Shown here piece after piece: positions 34,168-42,799 of a stretch of DNA of 64,000 nt. The DNA lies in assembly GCF_014235845.1 (NCBI RefSeq), contig NZ_JACJUQ010000003.1, forward strand, positions 62,001-126,000, read 5' to 3'. The stretch comes from Pontivivens nitratireducens. GTDB taxonomy: Bacteria; Pseudomonadota; Alphaproteobacteria; Rhodobacterales; Rhodobacteraceae. Position 1 is the stretch's first letter. Each line of letters begins with the position of its first letter. The notes beneath the pieces are model-generated. The model made no database searches, was not told where the DNA came from, and saw only the letters and a program-made list of their open reading frames with translations. A program made the position numbers and the translations under genes.

Positions 34168-34938
34168 TCAGCGCGGCGCCATGCGGATCGCGCCGTCCAG
34201 CCGCACGACTTCGCCGTTCAACATGGAATTCTGCGCCATATGCGCGACCAGTGCCGCATATTCCGATGGTTTGCCCAAGCGGGCCGGGAACGGCACCTGT
34301 GCGCCCAGCGAATCCTGCGCCTCCTGCGGCAGGCTCTCCAACATCGGGGTCAGGAACAGGCCGGGTGCGATGGCATTGACCCGGATGCCGGACCGCGACA
34401 GATCGCGTGCCATGGGCAGGGTCATGCCGACGATGCCGCCCTTGGATGCGGAATAGGCGACCTGTCCGATCTGCCCCTCGAATGCCGCAACGGAAGCCGT
34501 GTTGACGATCAGGCCACGCTCACCGTCCGCTGTAATCGGATCGGCCTGTATCATGCCCGCAGCCGACTGGCTGGCGACGTTGAAGCTGCCCATCAGGTTG
34601 ACCGCGATCGTCTTCGCGAAGGCATCGGGATCGTGGGACTTGCCGTCGCGGTCTACGGTCTTGATCGCCCAGGCGATGCCCGCGCAGTTGATGCAAATCC
34701 GCTCCTGCCCATGGGCATCGCGGGCGTTTTTCAACGCGGCGGTCACGCTGGCGGCGTCGGACACGTCCACGGCGACGAAGGTGCCGCCGATATCGCCGGC
34801 GACCTTTTGACCGCGCTCCTCATCCCGATCCAGAATGGCGACGCGCACGCCCTGCTCAGCCAGCGCACGTGCCGTGGCCTCCCCCAGACCGGAGGCGCCC
34901 CCGGTAACGACGGCGGCGATTGAATTGTCCAGTTTCAT
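34168..34938 (-). CDS. SDR family 3-hydroxyacyl-CoA dehydrogenase-like protein
   Basis: A 256-residue short-chain dehydrogenase: VVTGGASGLGEATARAL is the NAD loop and VDVSDAAS follows; then INCAGIAWAIKT, NLMGSFNVASQSAAGM, the catalytic Ser in VNTASVAAFEG and YSASKGGIVGMTLPMARDL (Tyr/Lys), and PGLFLTPML. The sequence resembles type II 3-hydroxyacyl-CoA dehydrogenase (HSD10-like), used in branched-chain acyl-CoA oxidation. The start has GGGGAGA upstream. The nearby acyl-CoA dehydrogenase and thiolase fit a beta-oxidation role. Confidence 0.88.
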   Translation of the reverse strand: MKLDNSIAAVVTGGASGLGEATARALAEQGVRVAILDRDEERGQKVAGDIGGTFVAVDVSDAASVTAALKNARDAHGQERICINCAGIAWAIKTVDRDGKSHDPDAFAKTIAVNLMGSFNVASQSAAGMIQADPITADGERGLIVNTASVAAFEGQIGQVAYSASKGGIVGMTLPMARDLSRSGIRVNAIAPGLFLTPMLESLPQEAQDSLGAQVPFPARLGKPSEYAALVAHMAQNSMLNGEVVRLDGAIRMAPR

Positions 34939-34995
34939 AGTGGTCTCCCCTTCATTTTGAGGGGGATTGTCCACACCCCAAGGGGGAAGTCCAGC

Positions 34996-35859
34996 CTAAC
35001 CTGTAGCAGTTTTCGCGCCTCTTTTGGCCTGGTCGCCGAACTGTTTCGCCAGACTCTCGATATCGTTGCCCGTGACCTTTGGAATGATGCGATGGGTGGC
35101 GTTCACGAAGCAGAACAGCGCGAAGCCGAGCAGCCCGATACATACCGCGATCACCAGAATCTGGCCGTAGGCTTGCTCATGCAGCCATGAGAATGCTTCA
35201 CCGACGCCACCGGCCTTTTGCGGATCGGCGGTCAGGCCGGCATAGGTGATGAAGCCACCGATCAGGGTGACGATAACCCCCTGCGCCGCGACGCCGGCCC
35301 GCAGCATCGGATCCCAGTTGCGGGTGAAGTGGTTGGAGGCGAGCACCTCCCTGTACTTACGCTTCCACGCCTTGTGCAGATAATAGAGCCCCGCCCCGAT
35401 CGTCACCAATCCGGCAAGGGCAACCAGTGCCCGCCCGGCTGGCAGGGCCATGACCCCGGACACCGCGGCCGACAGCCCGGAACCGCTGCCGCCGTCGCTG
35501 AGTTTGAACAGGGCGATGACCGCCAGAATTCCGATCGTCAGATGCAGCGTTCCGGTGACGAGCATTCCTGTCCGCGCGATGATCCCCTTCGCATCGGTGC
35601 CGTAATCCTCCAGATCGTAGGTCGCATCCACGACACGCCAGACCGCATAGGCCAGCATACCGAGCGCGATCAACACCAGAACCGGAATGCCCCATGCGCT
35701 GTCGCGGATCGAGGAAAGCGCCTCAGACGTGCCCGCAGCGTGCCCGCGCGCCCACAAGGTATAGAGCGAGACCCCCGCAACCACGAGGTAGACGATCCCC
35801 CGCCCCGCATATCCGGCACGCATTACGGGAATGGACCAACTCAGATCGTCCTTGCTCAT
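34996..35859 (-). CDS. DUF1206 membrane protein
   Basis: A 287-residue integral membrane protein with six hydrophobic segments in three pairs, each opening with a similar Arg-x-Gly-Tyr/Met motif (VMRAGYAGRGIVYLVVA, IARTGMLVTGTLHLTIG, MLRAGVAAQGVIVTLIG). This internal threefold repeat is the DUF1206 pattern. Function is unknown. An EcfG-like promoter 30 bp upstream suggests stress control. The start has AGGAG at 8 nt. Confidence 0.85.
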   Translation of the reverse strand: MSKDDLSWSIPVMRAGYAGRGIVYLVVAGVSLYTLWARGHAAGTSEALSSIRDSAWGIPVLVLIALGMLAYAVWRVVDATYDLEDYGTDAKGIIARTGMLVTGTLHLTIGILAVIALFKLSDGGSGSGLSAAVSGVMALPAGRALVALAGLVTIGAGLYYLHKAWKRKYREVLASNHFTRNWDPMLRAGVAAQGVIVTLIGGFITYAGLTADPQKAGGVGEAFSWLHEQAYGQILVIAVCIGLLGFALFCFVNATHRIIPKVTGNDIESLAKQFGDQAKRGAKTATG

Positions 35860-35888
35860 CACATCGCTCCTGTCAGAATTGGCAGTAT

Positions 35889-35914
35889 AACCCGACAGAA
35901 GCGTGCAGAGTTCC
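35889..35914 (-). promoter_or_regulatory. EcfG-like promoter before DUF1206 gene
   Basis: On the minus strand GGAAC is followed after 17 bases by GGTT, one base off the EcfG form GGAAC-N16/17-cGTT. It lies about 30 bp before the start codon. Moderate match. Confidence 0.4.
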
Positions 35915-35934
35915 AAGCCGGTCCAAACGACGTG

Positions 35935-37062
35935 TCAGGACATCTGGCGCGCAATCAGCATTTTCTGGATATCCGAGGTGCCTTCGTAGATCTGGCAGAC
36001 CCGTACATCGCGGTAGATCTTCTCGATGCCATATTCGCTGAGATACCCATAACCGCCCAGAGTTTGGATCGCGGCGGAGCAGACGTTTTCCGCCATCTCG
36101 GAGGTGAAGAGCTTGGCCATGGCGGCCTCACGCAGGCAGGGCGTGCCCGCATCCTTCATCCGCGCGGCGTTCAGCACCAATTGGCGCCCGGCCTCGATCT
36201 GCGTTTCCATATCGGCCAGTCGGAATTGCACCGCCTGATGGTCAAAGATCGCCTTGCCAAAGCTCTGCCGTTCCCGCGCATAGCTCAGCGCCGCGTCGAA
36301 GGCTGCCTGTGCCATGCCCACCGCCTGCGCCGCGATGCCGATCCGCCCGGTTTCGAGTGAGGACAGCGCGATGCGGTAGCCCTCGCCCTCCTCCCCGATC
36401 CGGTTCTCGAAGGGGATTTCCATGTCGTCGAAGGTCAGGGCACAGGTGTCAGATGCCCTTTGGCCCAGCTTCTCCTCGACCTTCGCGACCAGAAAGCCGG
36501 GGGTGTCGTTCGCGACGTAGAAGGCCGACAGCCCGCGCTTTCCGGCCTCCGGATCCGTGACGGCAAAGATGATCGTCGCCCCACCGATCCGGGCGGAGGA
36601 GATGAATTGCTTGGCACCGTTCACCACGTAGCGGTCGTTATGCTTCACGGCCCGCGTGCGCAGGGCGGAGGCGTCGGAGCCTGCGTGGCTCTCCGTCAAA
36701 GCGAAACAGCCGATATGCGCCCCGCGCGCGGCGGGCTTCAGCCACGATTCCTTTTGCGCGTCGCTGGCGAAGCGGTCGAGGATGGCGAGGAACGGCGCGT
36801 TGTGCACGCTGACCATGGTGGACACCGCGCCGTCGCCCTTCGCGATTTCCTCCAACGCCAAGGCATAGCTGACGTAATCGGCCCCGACGCCGCCCCATTC
36901 CTCGGCTATGGTCATGCCGAGGAAGCCCAGTTCTCCCAGCTCCGCCCGCACTTGCGGCTCGATCTCCGCCGCTGCCTCACGGGCCATGGCACCGGGGGCA
37001 AGGCGGTCGCGGGCAAAGGCGCGGGCGGTGTCGCGGATCATGGTCTGGTCGTCGGTCAGCAT
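35935..37062 (-). CDS. Acyl-CoA dehydrogenase (short/branched-chain type)
   Basis: A 375-residue standard-length acyl-CoA dehydrogenase: ALTESHAGSDASALRTRA (FAD/substrate loop), VNGAKQFISSARIGGATIIFA, FDDMEIPFENRIG, ERQSFGKAIFDHQAVQFRLADM, QTLGGYGYLSEY and the catalytic Glu in VCQIYEGTSDIQKMLIAR. The YEGTSDIQ position of Glu is that of short-chain rather than isovaleryl enzymes. It follows two rhodanese genes on the same strand with a 46-bp gap. Confidence 0.92.
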   Translation of the reverse strand: MLTDDQTMIRDTARAFARDRLAPGAMAREAAAEIEPQVRAELGELGFLGMTIAEEWGGVGADYVSYALALEEIAKGDGAVSTMVSVHNAPFLAILDRFASDAQKESWLKPAARGAHIGCFALTESHAGSDASALRTRAVKHNDRYVVNGAKQFISSARIGGATIIFAVTDPEAGKRGLSAFYVANDTPGFLVAKVEEKLGQRASDTCALTFDDMEIPFENRIGEEGEGYRIALSSLETGRIGIAAQAVGMAQAAFDAALSYARERQSFGKAIFDHQAVQFRLADMETQIEAGRQLVLNAARMKDAGTPCLREAAMAKLFTSEMAENVCSAAIQTLGGYGYLSEYGIEKIYRDVRVCQIYEGTSDIQKMLIARQMS

Positions 37063-37108
37063 TTTTATGTCCTGTGGTCAGGGAAGAAGGCGTTCGAATA
37101 GTCGGGTA

Positions 37109-37495
37109 TCATCGCTGCGCGATCGGTCCACCTGCTTTTTTCCAGCCTGCGAAACCATCCTCGATATGGGAGACGTTTTCGAGCCCCATATCCTGCGCCG
37201 CCTTGGCCGCCAGCGCGGATCGCCAGCCCGACGCGCAATAGAACACGAAGCGGTTGCCGGTCTGGAAGGCCTCCTTTGCATAGGGGGAGGCCGGGTCGAT
37301 CCAGAATTCCAGCATTCCGCGCGTGGCGTGAAAGGCGTCGGGGATCATGCCGTCGCGGCTCAACTCACGCGGGTCGCGTAGATCGACGAAGGTGACACCG
37401 GCCTGGCCGTGCAGCGAGAGCGCATCGGTGGCGGGCATGTGGGCGACCTGGCTGTTGGCCTCGGCCACCATGTCTGCAACAGGACGGATGCTCAT
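37109..37495 (-). CDS. Rhodanese-domain protein (tandem copy B)
   Basis: A 128-residue single-domain rhodanese. The CH2A-like VTFVDLRDPRELSRDGMIPDA segment and the active loop FYCASGWRS with Cys at about 87 are intact, so sulfurtransferase activity is plausible. The C-terminus GLENVSHIEDGFAGWKKAGG is standard. Its ATG overlaps the stop of the upstream paralogue by 4 bp. The two proteins are clearly related in arrangement and motifs and probably arose by duplication. Confidence 0.88.
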   Translation of the reverse strand: MSIRPVADMVAEANSQVAHMPATDALSLHGQAGVTFVDLRDPRELSRDGMIPDAFHATRGMLEFWIDPASPYAKEAFQTGNRFVFYCASGWRSALAAKAAQDMGLENVSHIEDGFAGWKKAGGPIAQR

Positions 37496-37866
37496 TGTGT
37501 CGGCCCGCCGTTTTCCTTCCATTCGCCGAAGCCGTTTTCCATGGCGCGCGCATCGTCCAGCCCCATGGATTTCGCGGTCTGGGCGGCCAATGCGGCGCGA
37601 CCGCCGCTGGCGCAGTAGAATACATAGGTTTTCGATGGGTCCGCGAAGGCGGCCTTGGCCGAGGGCGCGCTCTGATCCACCGCGAATTCCAGCGTTCCAC
37701 GCGGGATCGCCTCGGCCCCTGCGATGGTGCCCTGTGCGGTTTCGGGCGGTTCGCGCACATCGACGAAGGTCACGTCGTCGCGACCGTGAAGCTCCATTGC
37801 ATCCGCAACGCTGATGGTGGGCACGTCCGCCTTGGCGGAGGAAACGCGGTCCTTGAGGCTTGTCAT
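37492..37866 (-). CDS. Rhodanese-domain protein (tandem copy A)
   Basis: A 124-residue rhodanese: VTFVDVREPPETAQGTIAGA, GTLEFAVDQSAP, active loop FYCASGGRAAL with Cys85, and ENGFGEWKENGG. It differs from copy B mainly in the loop residue after Gly (Gly-Arg instead of Trp-Arg), which sits at the mouth of the active site and may change the acceptor. AAGGA lies 9 nt before the start. It is the first gene of the rhodanese A - rhodanese B - acyl-CoA dehydrogenase run. Confidence 0.88.
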   Translation of the reverse strand: MTSLKDRVSSAKADVPTISVADAMELHGRDDVTFVDVREPPETAQGTIAGAEAIPRGTLEFAVDQSAPSAKAAFADPSKTYVFYCASGGRAALAAQTAKSMGLDDARAMENGFGEWKENGGPTQ

Positions 37867-38275
37867 ATCGAGTTCGTCCTTTCAAATGCGGGCCGTGATC
37901 GCCGCTGATAATCCGGTGCGTGCGACCCGGCGGGTTGAAGATCAGCGAGCCAGCAGACGAATGCGCCGCCAAGCTCACTGACCGCTCCCGACAGAATATA
38001 GGAGTTCTCCGTTACTCCGACAGGGGCTGGAAAGGATAGTGGCTGGAACGTCGCTTTCGGGGTGAACAGAATGCGATGCGGAACGACATCCTCCACGCGC
38101 ATTGGACCGGCATCCATGGCGCTTTGCATCAGGCGGCTGAAGTTAGCACGGCCCAGCGATCACAGGGCTGACCGCCCGCCGGAGCCGGGGCACATCTGCG
38201 CAAAGTTGCACAGATGTCCAGCCCGGTCCGGTACGGTGGTCAGATGGCGGGATGCCTTCTCAGTCACGCTCCTTC
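37867..38275. other. 409-bp gap without a convincing gene
   Basis: The region between rhodanese A and the thiolase holds an 88-codon minus-strand frame ending in an ATGA overlap with rhodanese A, but its third-position GC is far lower than in real genes here and no motif is seen. It also carries a strong inverted repeat and a short tandem duplication, listed separately. It probably contains the promoter of the rhodanese operon. Confidence 0.5.
38192..38217. repeat. Inverted repeat, candidate operator of the rhodanese operon
   Basis: ACATCTG-C-GCAA, two bases, TTGC-A-CAGATGT: two 12-nt arms with a single mismatch and a 2-nt centre. There is no U-run, and it lies about 325 bp upstream of rhodanese A and 58 bp past the thiolase stop, so it could be an operator or a terminator hairpin. 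Confidence 0.5.
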
Positions 38276-38284
38276 TCAGTCACG
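38255..38284. repeat. 14-bp direct repeat (period 16) at the thiolase stop codon
   Basis: CCTTCTCAGTCACG occurs twice, 16 bases apart. On the minus strand the first copy encodes the final Arg-Asp-stop of the thiolase, so the second is a duplicated stop region, most simply a slipped-strand duplication. Confidence 0.7.
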
Positions 38285-39445
38285 TTCGATGGCCAGGGCG
38301 GTGCCCTCACCCCCGCCGATGCAGATCGCGGCTAGCCCGCGTTTCAGGTCGCGTTTTTCCAGCGCATTGAGCAGGGTCACGATGATCCGAGCCCCCGACG
38401 CCCCGATGGGGTGGCCCAGCGCACAGGCCCCGCCATTCACGTTGACCTTATCGTGGGGCGCGCCGGTTTCCGCCATGAAGGCCATGGGCACGACAGCGAA
38501 GGCTTCGTTTACCTCGAACAGGTCCACGTCGTCGATGCTCCACCCCAATCGGTCGAGCACGGTTTTTGTGGCGGGCACGGGCGCGGTGGTGAACCAGCCG
38601 GGGGCCTGGGCGTGGCTGGCATGCCCCATGATACGGGCGCGGATGGTCAGGCCACGGGCCTTCGCCTCGGATTCGCGCATCAGCACCAATGCAGCCGCCC
38701 CGTCCGAGATGGACGAAGCGTTCGCCGCGGTCACGGTGCCATCCTTGCGGAAGGCCGGCTTGAGGGTGGGGATCTTGTCCGGTCGCGCCTTGGCGGGCTG
38801 TTCGTCGGCGGCGACGATGCTTTCACCCTTGCGGGTCTGTAGCGTGACGGGGGTGATCTCCCCTTCGAAATCCGCCGCCAGCGCGCGTTCCAGCGAGGCG
38901 AGCGCGTAATCGTCCTGCGCCTGGCGGGTGAACTGGAACTTCTCGGCGCAATCCTCGGCGAAAGTGCCCATCAGACGGCCCTTGTCATAGGCATCCTCCA
39001 GCCCGTCGAGGAACATGTGGTCGATGGTTTGCCCGTGGCCGAGCCGCGCCCCGCCGCGCATGTTGGGCAGCAGGTAGGGCGCGTTGGTCATGCTCTCCAT
39101 CCCGCCGGCCACGACAATTTCGCCATTGCCGAGCGCGAGCTGGTCATGTGCCATCATCACGGTCTTCATGCCGGAGCCGCACATCTTGTTGAGCGTGGTG
39201 GCGGGCACCCCCTCACCCAGACCGGCGGCGAAACCGGCCTGCCGGGCCGGGGCCTGACCCTGACCGGCGGGCAGGACGCAGCCCATCAGCAGTTCATCCA
39301 CGTCCGCGGGATCGACGGCGCTGCCCGCAAGGGCCGCCGCAATGGCCGCGCCCCCCAGTTGCGAGGCGGTGACAGCCGAAAGCTCACCCTGAAAGCCGCC
39401 CATAGGTGTGCGCGATGCGCCGACGATGACGATTGGATCGTTCAT
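38276..39445 (-). CDS. Acetyl-CoA C-acetyltransferase (thiolase)
   Basis: A 389-residue thiolase with all catalytic elements: acylated Cys in LNKMCGSGMK (Cys89), VNEAFA, and GGACALGHPIGASGARI with the second Cys/His pair near the C-terminus, plus VVAGGMESMTNAPY. It interconverts acetoacetyl-CoA and acetyl-CoA in ketone body, PHB or branched-chain metabolism. A TetR-type palindrome lies about 33 bp upstream of its start. The phaB-type partner is not adjacent. Confidence 0.94.
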   Translation of the reverse strand: MNDPIVIVGASRTPMGGFQGELSAVTASQLGGAAIAAALAGSAVDPADVDELLMGCVLPAGQGQAPARQAGFAAGLGEGVPATTLNKMCGSGMKTVMMAHDQLALGNGEIVVAGGMESMTNAPYLLPNMRGGARLGHGQTIDHMFLDGLEDAYDKGRLMGTFAEDCAEKFQFTRQAQDDYALASLERALAADFEGEITPVTLQTRKGESIVAADEQPAKARPDKIPTLKPAFRKDGTVTAANASSISDGAAALVLMRESEAKARGLTIRARIMGHASHAQAPGWFTTAPVPATKTVLDRLGWSIDDVDLFEVNEAFAVVPMAFMAETGAPHDKVNVNGGACALGHPIGASGARIIVTLLNALEKRDLKRGLAAICIGGGEGTALAIERD

Positions 39446-39477
39446 GCAAGGTCCCCCGATATGGTTTACCGCTCTTG

Positions 39478-39491
39478 TGAACGGTCGTTCA
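39478..39491. promoter_or_regulatory. TetR-type operator palindrome upstream of thiolase
   Basis: TGAACG-GT-CGTTCA is a perfect 6+2+6 inverted repeat containing AACGNNCGTT, the half-site arrangement of several TetR-family regulators of CoA-ester catabolism (for example PaaR). It lies in the divergent gap between the thiolase and an MFS gene and may serve either. No TetR gene is in the window. Confidence 0.5.
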
Positions 39492-39694
39492 TATTATTCT
39501 GGCATGGCACGATTGCCCGATCAAGTCGGCAACATTGTACCCATACTCTTGGCGGGTCGGTGTCGCGTCCCATATAGGTGACTGAAAGTCTCATACCTTC
39601 CATTTCCATGACGACCGCTGCCCGTGCTATTCGGATGGCCTGGCCGCCTACCTTATATCGGGCCTGTATGCGGGCTCACCCGCCTGGAGATCTC

Positions 39695-40939
39695 ATGGCC
39701 GATACCTCGACCCCACCCTATACCCCGCGCAGCCGATGGCTGGACCGGACCACACCGCCCCATATCATAACCCTCGTCCTGATCGCGGGGATCGGTGCGT
39801 TGAACATGAACATCTTCCTGCCGTCGTTGCCAACCATGGCCACGTGGTTCACGGCGGATTACGCGACGGTCTCACTGGCGATCTCGGCCTATATGGGGGC
39901 GACCGCGCTGTTGCAGATTTTCATCGGGCCGCTGTCGGATCGCTATGGCCGCAGGCCGGTCATGCTGGTTTCGACCGGCGTGTTCGTACTGGCGACGGTC
40001 GGGTGCCTGCTGGCGAAGAGCATCGAGACCTTTCTGGCCTTCCGTTTCCTGCAAGCGGTGATCGTAACGGGCATGGTGTTGAGCCGCGCCGTGGTGCGCG
40101 ACATGGTCGGCCCGGACCGCGCGGCGAGCATGATCGGCTACGTCACCATGGGTACAGCCGTGGTTCCGATGGTCGGGCCGACGCTGGGCGGGCAGCTGGA
40201 TCTGTATTTCGGTTGGCACGGCAGCGTCGCATTCCTGATCATGGCAGGGGTGGCGATGTACGCGTTGGTCTGGGCCGACATGGGGGAGACAAACCACACG
40301 CCATCCGCCTCGTTCGGGGCGCAGTTTCGCGCGTATCCCGAGCTTTTAACCTCACGCAGGTTCTGGGGATACGCGCTGGTCGCGGCGTTCGCGTCGGGGA
40401 CGTTCTTCACCTTGCTCGGCGGGGGCCCGTTCGTGGCGACGGTCATATTGGGGCTGAATGCGGCGGAGTTCGGGCTGTATTTCGCGCTGATCGCGGTGGG
40501 CTACATGGGGGGTAATTTTCTGTCCGGCAGGTTTGCCGCGCGGGTTGGGCTGGACTGGATGATGGTGATCGGCGGTTGCACGGCTGCGGCGGGCACGATC
40601 ATCGCCATCGTTCTGTTTGGCGCGGGTTTCCTGCATCCTATCGTGCTGTTCGGTCCGATGGTGCTGGTGGGAATGGGCAATGGTCTGACGTTGCCTTCAG
40701 CCAATGCGGGCATGGTCAGTGTGCGCCCGCACCTGTCGGGATCCGCATCCGGTCTGGGTGGCGCGCTGATGATCGGAGGAGGCGCGGCCCTGTCCGCGAT
40801 CGCCGGCGCGTTGCTGAGCGTGGAGAGTGGCGTCTGGCCGTTGTTGCTGATTATGCTGGCCACGGCATTGCTATCGGTGCTGTGCGCGATCTACGTCATT
40901 CGCAGAAGCCGCAAGGTCGCACCGCTGCCGGCGGAGTAA
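39695..40939 (+). CDS. MFS drug-resistance transporter, Bcr/CflA family
   Basis: A 414-residue 12-helix transporter. The start region has LNMNIFLPSLPTMATWF, typical of Bcr/CflA efflux pumps, followed by the MFS loop signature GPLSDRYGRRPVMLVS and motif C in GTAVVPMVGPTLGGQLD. Proton-driven export of bicyclomycin-like drugs or other small molecules is expected; the true substrate is unknown. GGAG lies 5 nt before the chosen ATG; the longer upstream frame has no homology. Confidence 0.9.
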   Translation: MADTSTPPYTPRSRWLDRTTPPHIITLVLIAGIGALNMNIFLPSLPTMATWFTADYATVSLAISAYMGATALLQIFIGPLSDRYGRRPVMLVSTGVFVLATVGCLLAKSIETFLAFRFLQAVIVTGMVLSRAVVRDMVGPDRAASMIGYVTMGTAVVPMVGPTLGGQLDLYFGWHGSVAFLIMAGVAMYALVWADMGETNHTPSASFGAQFRAYPELLTSRRFWGYALVAAFASGTFFTLLGGGPFVATVILGLNAAEFGLYFALIAVGYMGGNFLSGRFAARVGLDWMMVIGGCTAAAGTIIAIVLFGAGFLHPIVLFGPMVLVGMGNGLTLPSANAGMVSVRPHLSGSASGLGGALMIGGGAALSAIAGALLSVESGVWPLLLIMLATALLSVLCAIYVIRRSRKVAPLPAE

Positions 40940-41062
40940 GACACGTCTGCCAGCGGAGTAGGACGCTGTCCGATCAGGATTTGGCGGACTCGCTGGCGGA
41001 TTGAAAACCCCGTCCCGTCGTTCTGCCCGATGCGGAACGCGGGGCTGTCGCCCCGTCACTCC

Positions 41063-42799
41063 TCACTCCCCCATGGCGATGCCTTCACGCCGGGGATCGG
41101 CCGCTCCTGTCAGGGAGCCGTCCGGTGCGATGGTGATGACGTGCAGCCCGCTGTTGAGGTTGCGCACATTCGTTTCCTGACCAAAACCCTGCAATCCCTC
41201 GATCATTTCGACGGCGTCGGTGCCTTCCTCCAGATCGGTGGTGCCGTTGCGATTGACGATGTGACCGGCATTGATCGCCGATTGCGGGTCCATGCTCATG
41301 TCGATCATCCGCACCAGCGATCCGGCCACGTAGTTGATGATCCGGCTGCCCCCCGGCGATCCGATCAGGATCGCGGGCCGCCCGTCCGTCAGCACGATGG
41401 TCGGCGCCATCGAGGACCGGGGCCGCTTGCCGCCCTCGACACGGTTCGCAACCGGGCCTTCATCGCCCTCAGGCCGGAAGGAGAAGTCGGTCAGCTCGTT
41501 GTTGAGAAGGAAGCCATTCGTCATCACCCTGCTGCCGAACCCGGTTTCGATGGTCGTGGTCATCGAGACCATGTCGCCGTAGCGGTCCACGATCACCATG
41601 TGCGAGGTGCCGGGCAGGTCCGGGTTCGTGTCCGGCGACCACAGCCGGGTTTCGTCCCAGGTGGGCGTTCCCGCCTGCGCCTGGCCCATGGTGGTGGCCG
41701 GGTCGATCAGATCGGCGCGACTGGCCAGATAACCCGGTTCGATCAACCCCTCGGTCGGCATGGCCACGAAATCGCTGTCGGCCATGTATTTGCCGCGATC
41801 CGCATAGGCCAGACGCGCGGCTTCGATATAATGGTGCCACGCTTCGGCCTGCGACATGCTGGAAAGGTCGAAATTATCGAGGATGCCCAGCATCTGTCCG
41901 ACGGTCAGCGCCCCGCTGGAGGGCGGGCCCATACCGCACACCTCATGCGCGCGGTAGAGCACGCAGACAGGCGTCCGCTCCACCACCTCATATGCGGCCA
42001 TATCGGCCATCGTCAGAATGCCGGGATTGGTTTCTGTGCGCACGGCCTCCACGATGTCACCGGCAATGGCGCCGGTGTAGAACGGGGCGATGCCCTCCGC
42101 CGCGATCAGGCGCAGCGTTCGGGCAAGGGCGGGATTGGTCAGCACTTCGCCCGCCTGACGTGGGGTGCCGTCCTCGTGAAAGAAATAGGCGGCGGTTTCG
42201 GGAAACAGGGCAAGGTCACGATCCGTCGCGCCCGCTATGCTGTCGGCCAGGCGGGGGCTGATCTCGAACCCGGTTTCCGCCGTCTCGATCGCCGGCTGGA
42301 ACAGGTCGGCCCACGGGGTGCGGCCATGCTGCGCGTGCAGCCGGTCGAGCAGGGCGAGCGTTCCGGGCACCCCGACCGAGCGGCCTCCGGTCACGGCATC
42401 CCAGAATCCCACCGGCTGCCCGTCCTGGCCCAGCCAGTAATCCGGGGTGGCGGCCATGGGGGCCTTCTCTCGCCCGTCCAGTGTCGTCAGGCGTTGTTGC
42501 GAGGCGTCCCAGAACACCAGAAACGCACCGCCGCCCAGGCCGGAGCTTTGCGGTTCGACCAGATTGAGCATCAGTTGCGTGGCAATGGCGGCATCGGCGG
42601 CGGACCCGCCCGCGGCCAGAACGTCATAACCCGCCTGCACGGCCAGCGGATTGGCGGCGGCGATCATGAATTCGGATGCGGTCACCGCGCTCTGCTCGGT
42701 CAGGGCGGTGGTCCGCTCCGGCTGGGCGGAGGTGTCCTGCGCAGGGGCGATGGCAGGCACGGTAAACATGGTGAAGGCGAGCAGAATCTGTCGGTACAT
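41063..42799 (-). CDS. ggt: Gamma-glutamyltransferase, periplasmic
   Basis: A 578-residue precursor with a signal peptide (ILLAFTMFTVPAIAPAQ). The heavy-subunit part shows GGSAADAAIATQLMLNLVEPQ, SSGLGGGAFLVFWD and MGPPSSGALTVGQ. The autoprocessing/nucleophile Thr is in LPGTSHMVIVD (about Thr398), followed by GFLLNNELTDFSF, RPRSSMAPTIV and GSPGGSRIINYV. All core GGT motifs are present, so it should cleave glutathione in the periplasm. It is much closer to classical GGT than the signal-less family member at 5-6.5 kb. GAGAGG precedes the start. It is divergent from a TRAP receptor gene. Confidence 0.94.
   Translation of the reverse strand: MYRQILLAFTMFTVPAIAPAQDTSAQPERTTALTEQSAVTASEFMIAAANPLAVQAGYDVLAAGGSAADAAIATQLMLNLVEPQSSGLGGGAFLVFWDASQQRLTTLDGREKAPMAATPDYWLGQDGQPVGFWDAVTGGRSVGVPGTLALLDRLHAQHGRTPWADLFQPAIETAETGFEISPRLADSIAGATDRDLALFPETAAYFFHEDGTPRQAGEVLTNPALARTLRLIAAEGIAPFYTGAIAGDIVEAVRTETNPGILTMADMAAYEVVERTPVCVLYRAHEVCGMGPPSSGALTVGQMLGILDNFDLSSMSQAEAWHHYIEAARLAYADRGKYMADSDFVAMPTEGLIEPGYLASRADLIDPATTMGQAQAGTPTWDETRLWSPDTNPDLPGTSHMVIVDRYGDMVSMTTTIETGFGSRVMTNGFLLNNELTDFSFRPEGDEGPVANRVEGGKRPRSSMAPTIVLTDGRPAILIGSPGGSRIINYVAGSLVRMIDMSMDPQSAINAGHIVNRNGTTDLEEGTDAVEMIEGLQGFGQETNVRNLNSGLHVITIAPDGSLTGAADPRREGIAMGE

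Noticed and set aside
37863-38129. 88-codon minus-strand frame overlapping the rhodanese A start by ATGA
   Set aside because: Third-position GC is much lower than in real genes here, no motif or ribosome site is seen, and rhodanese A has its own AAGGA site.
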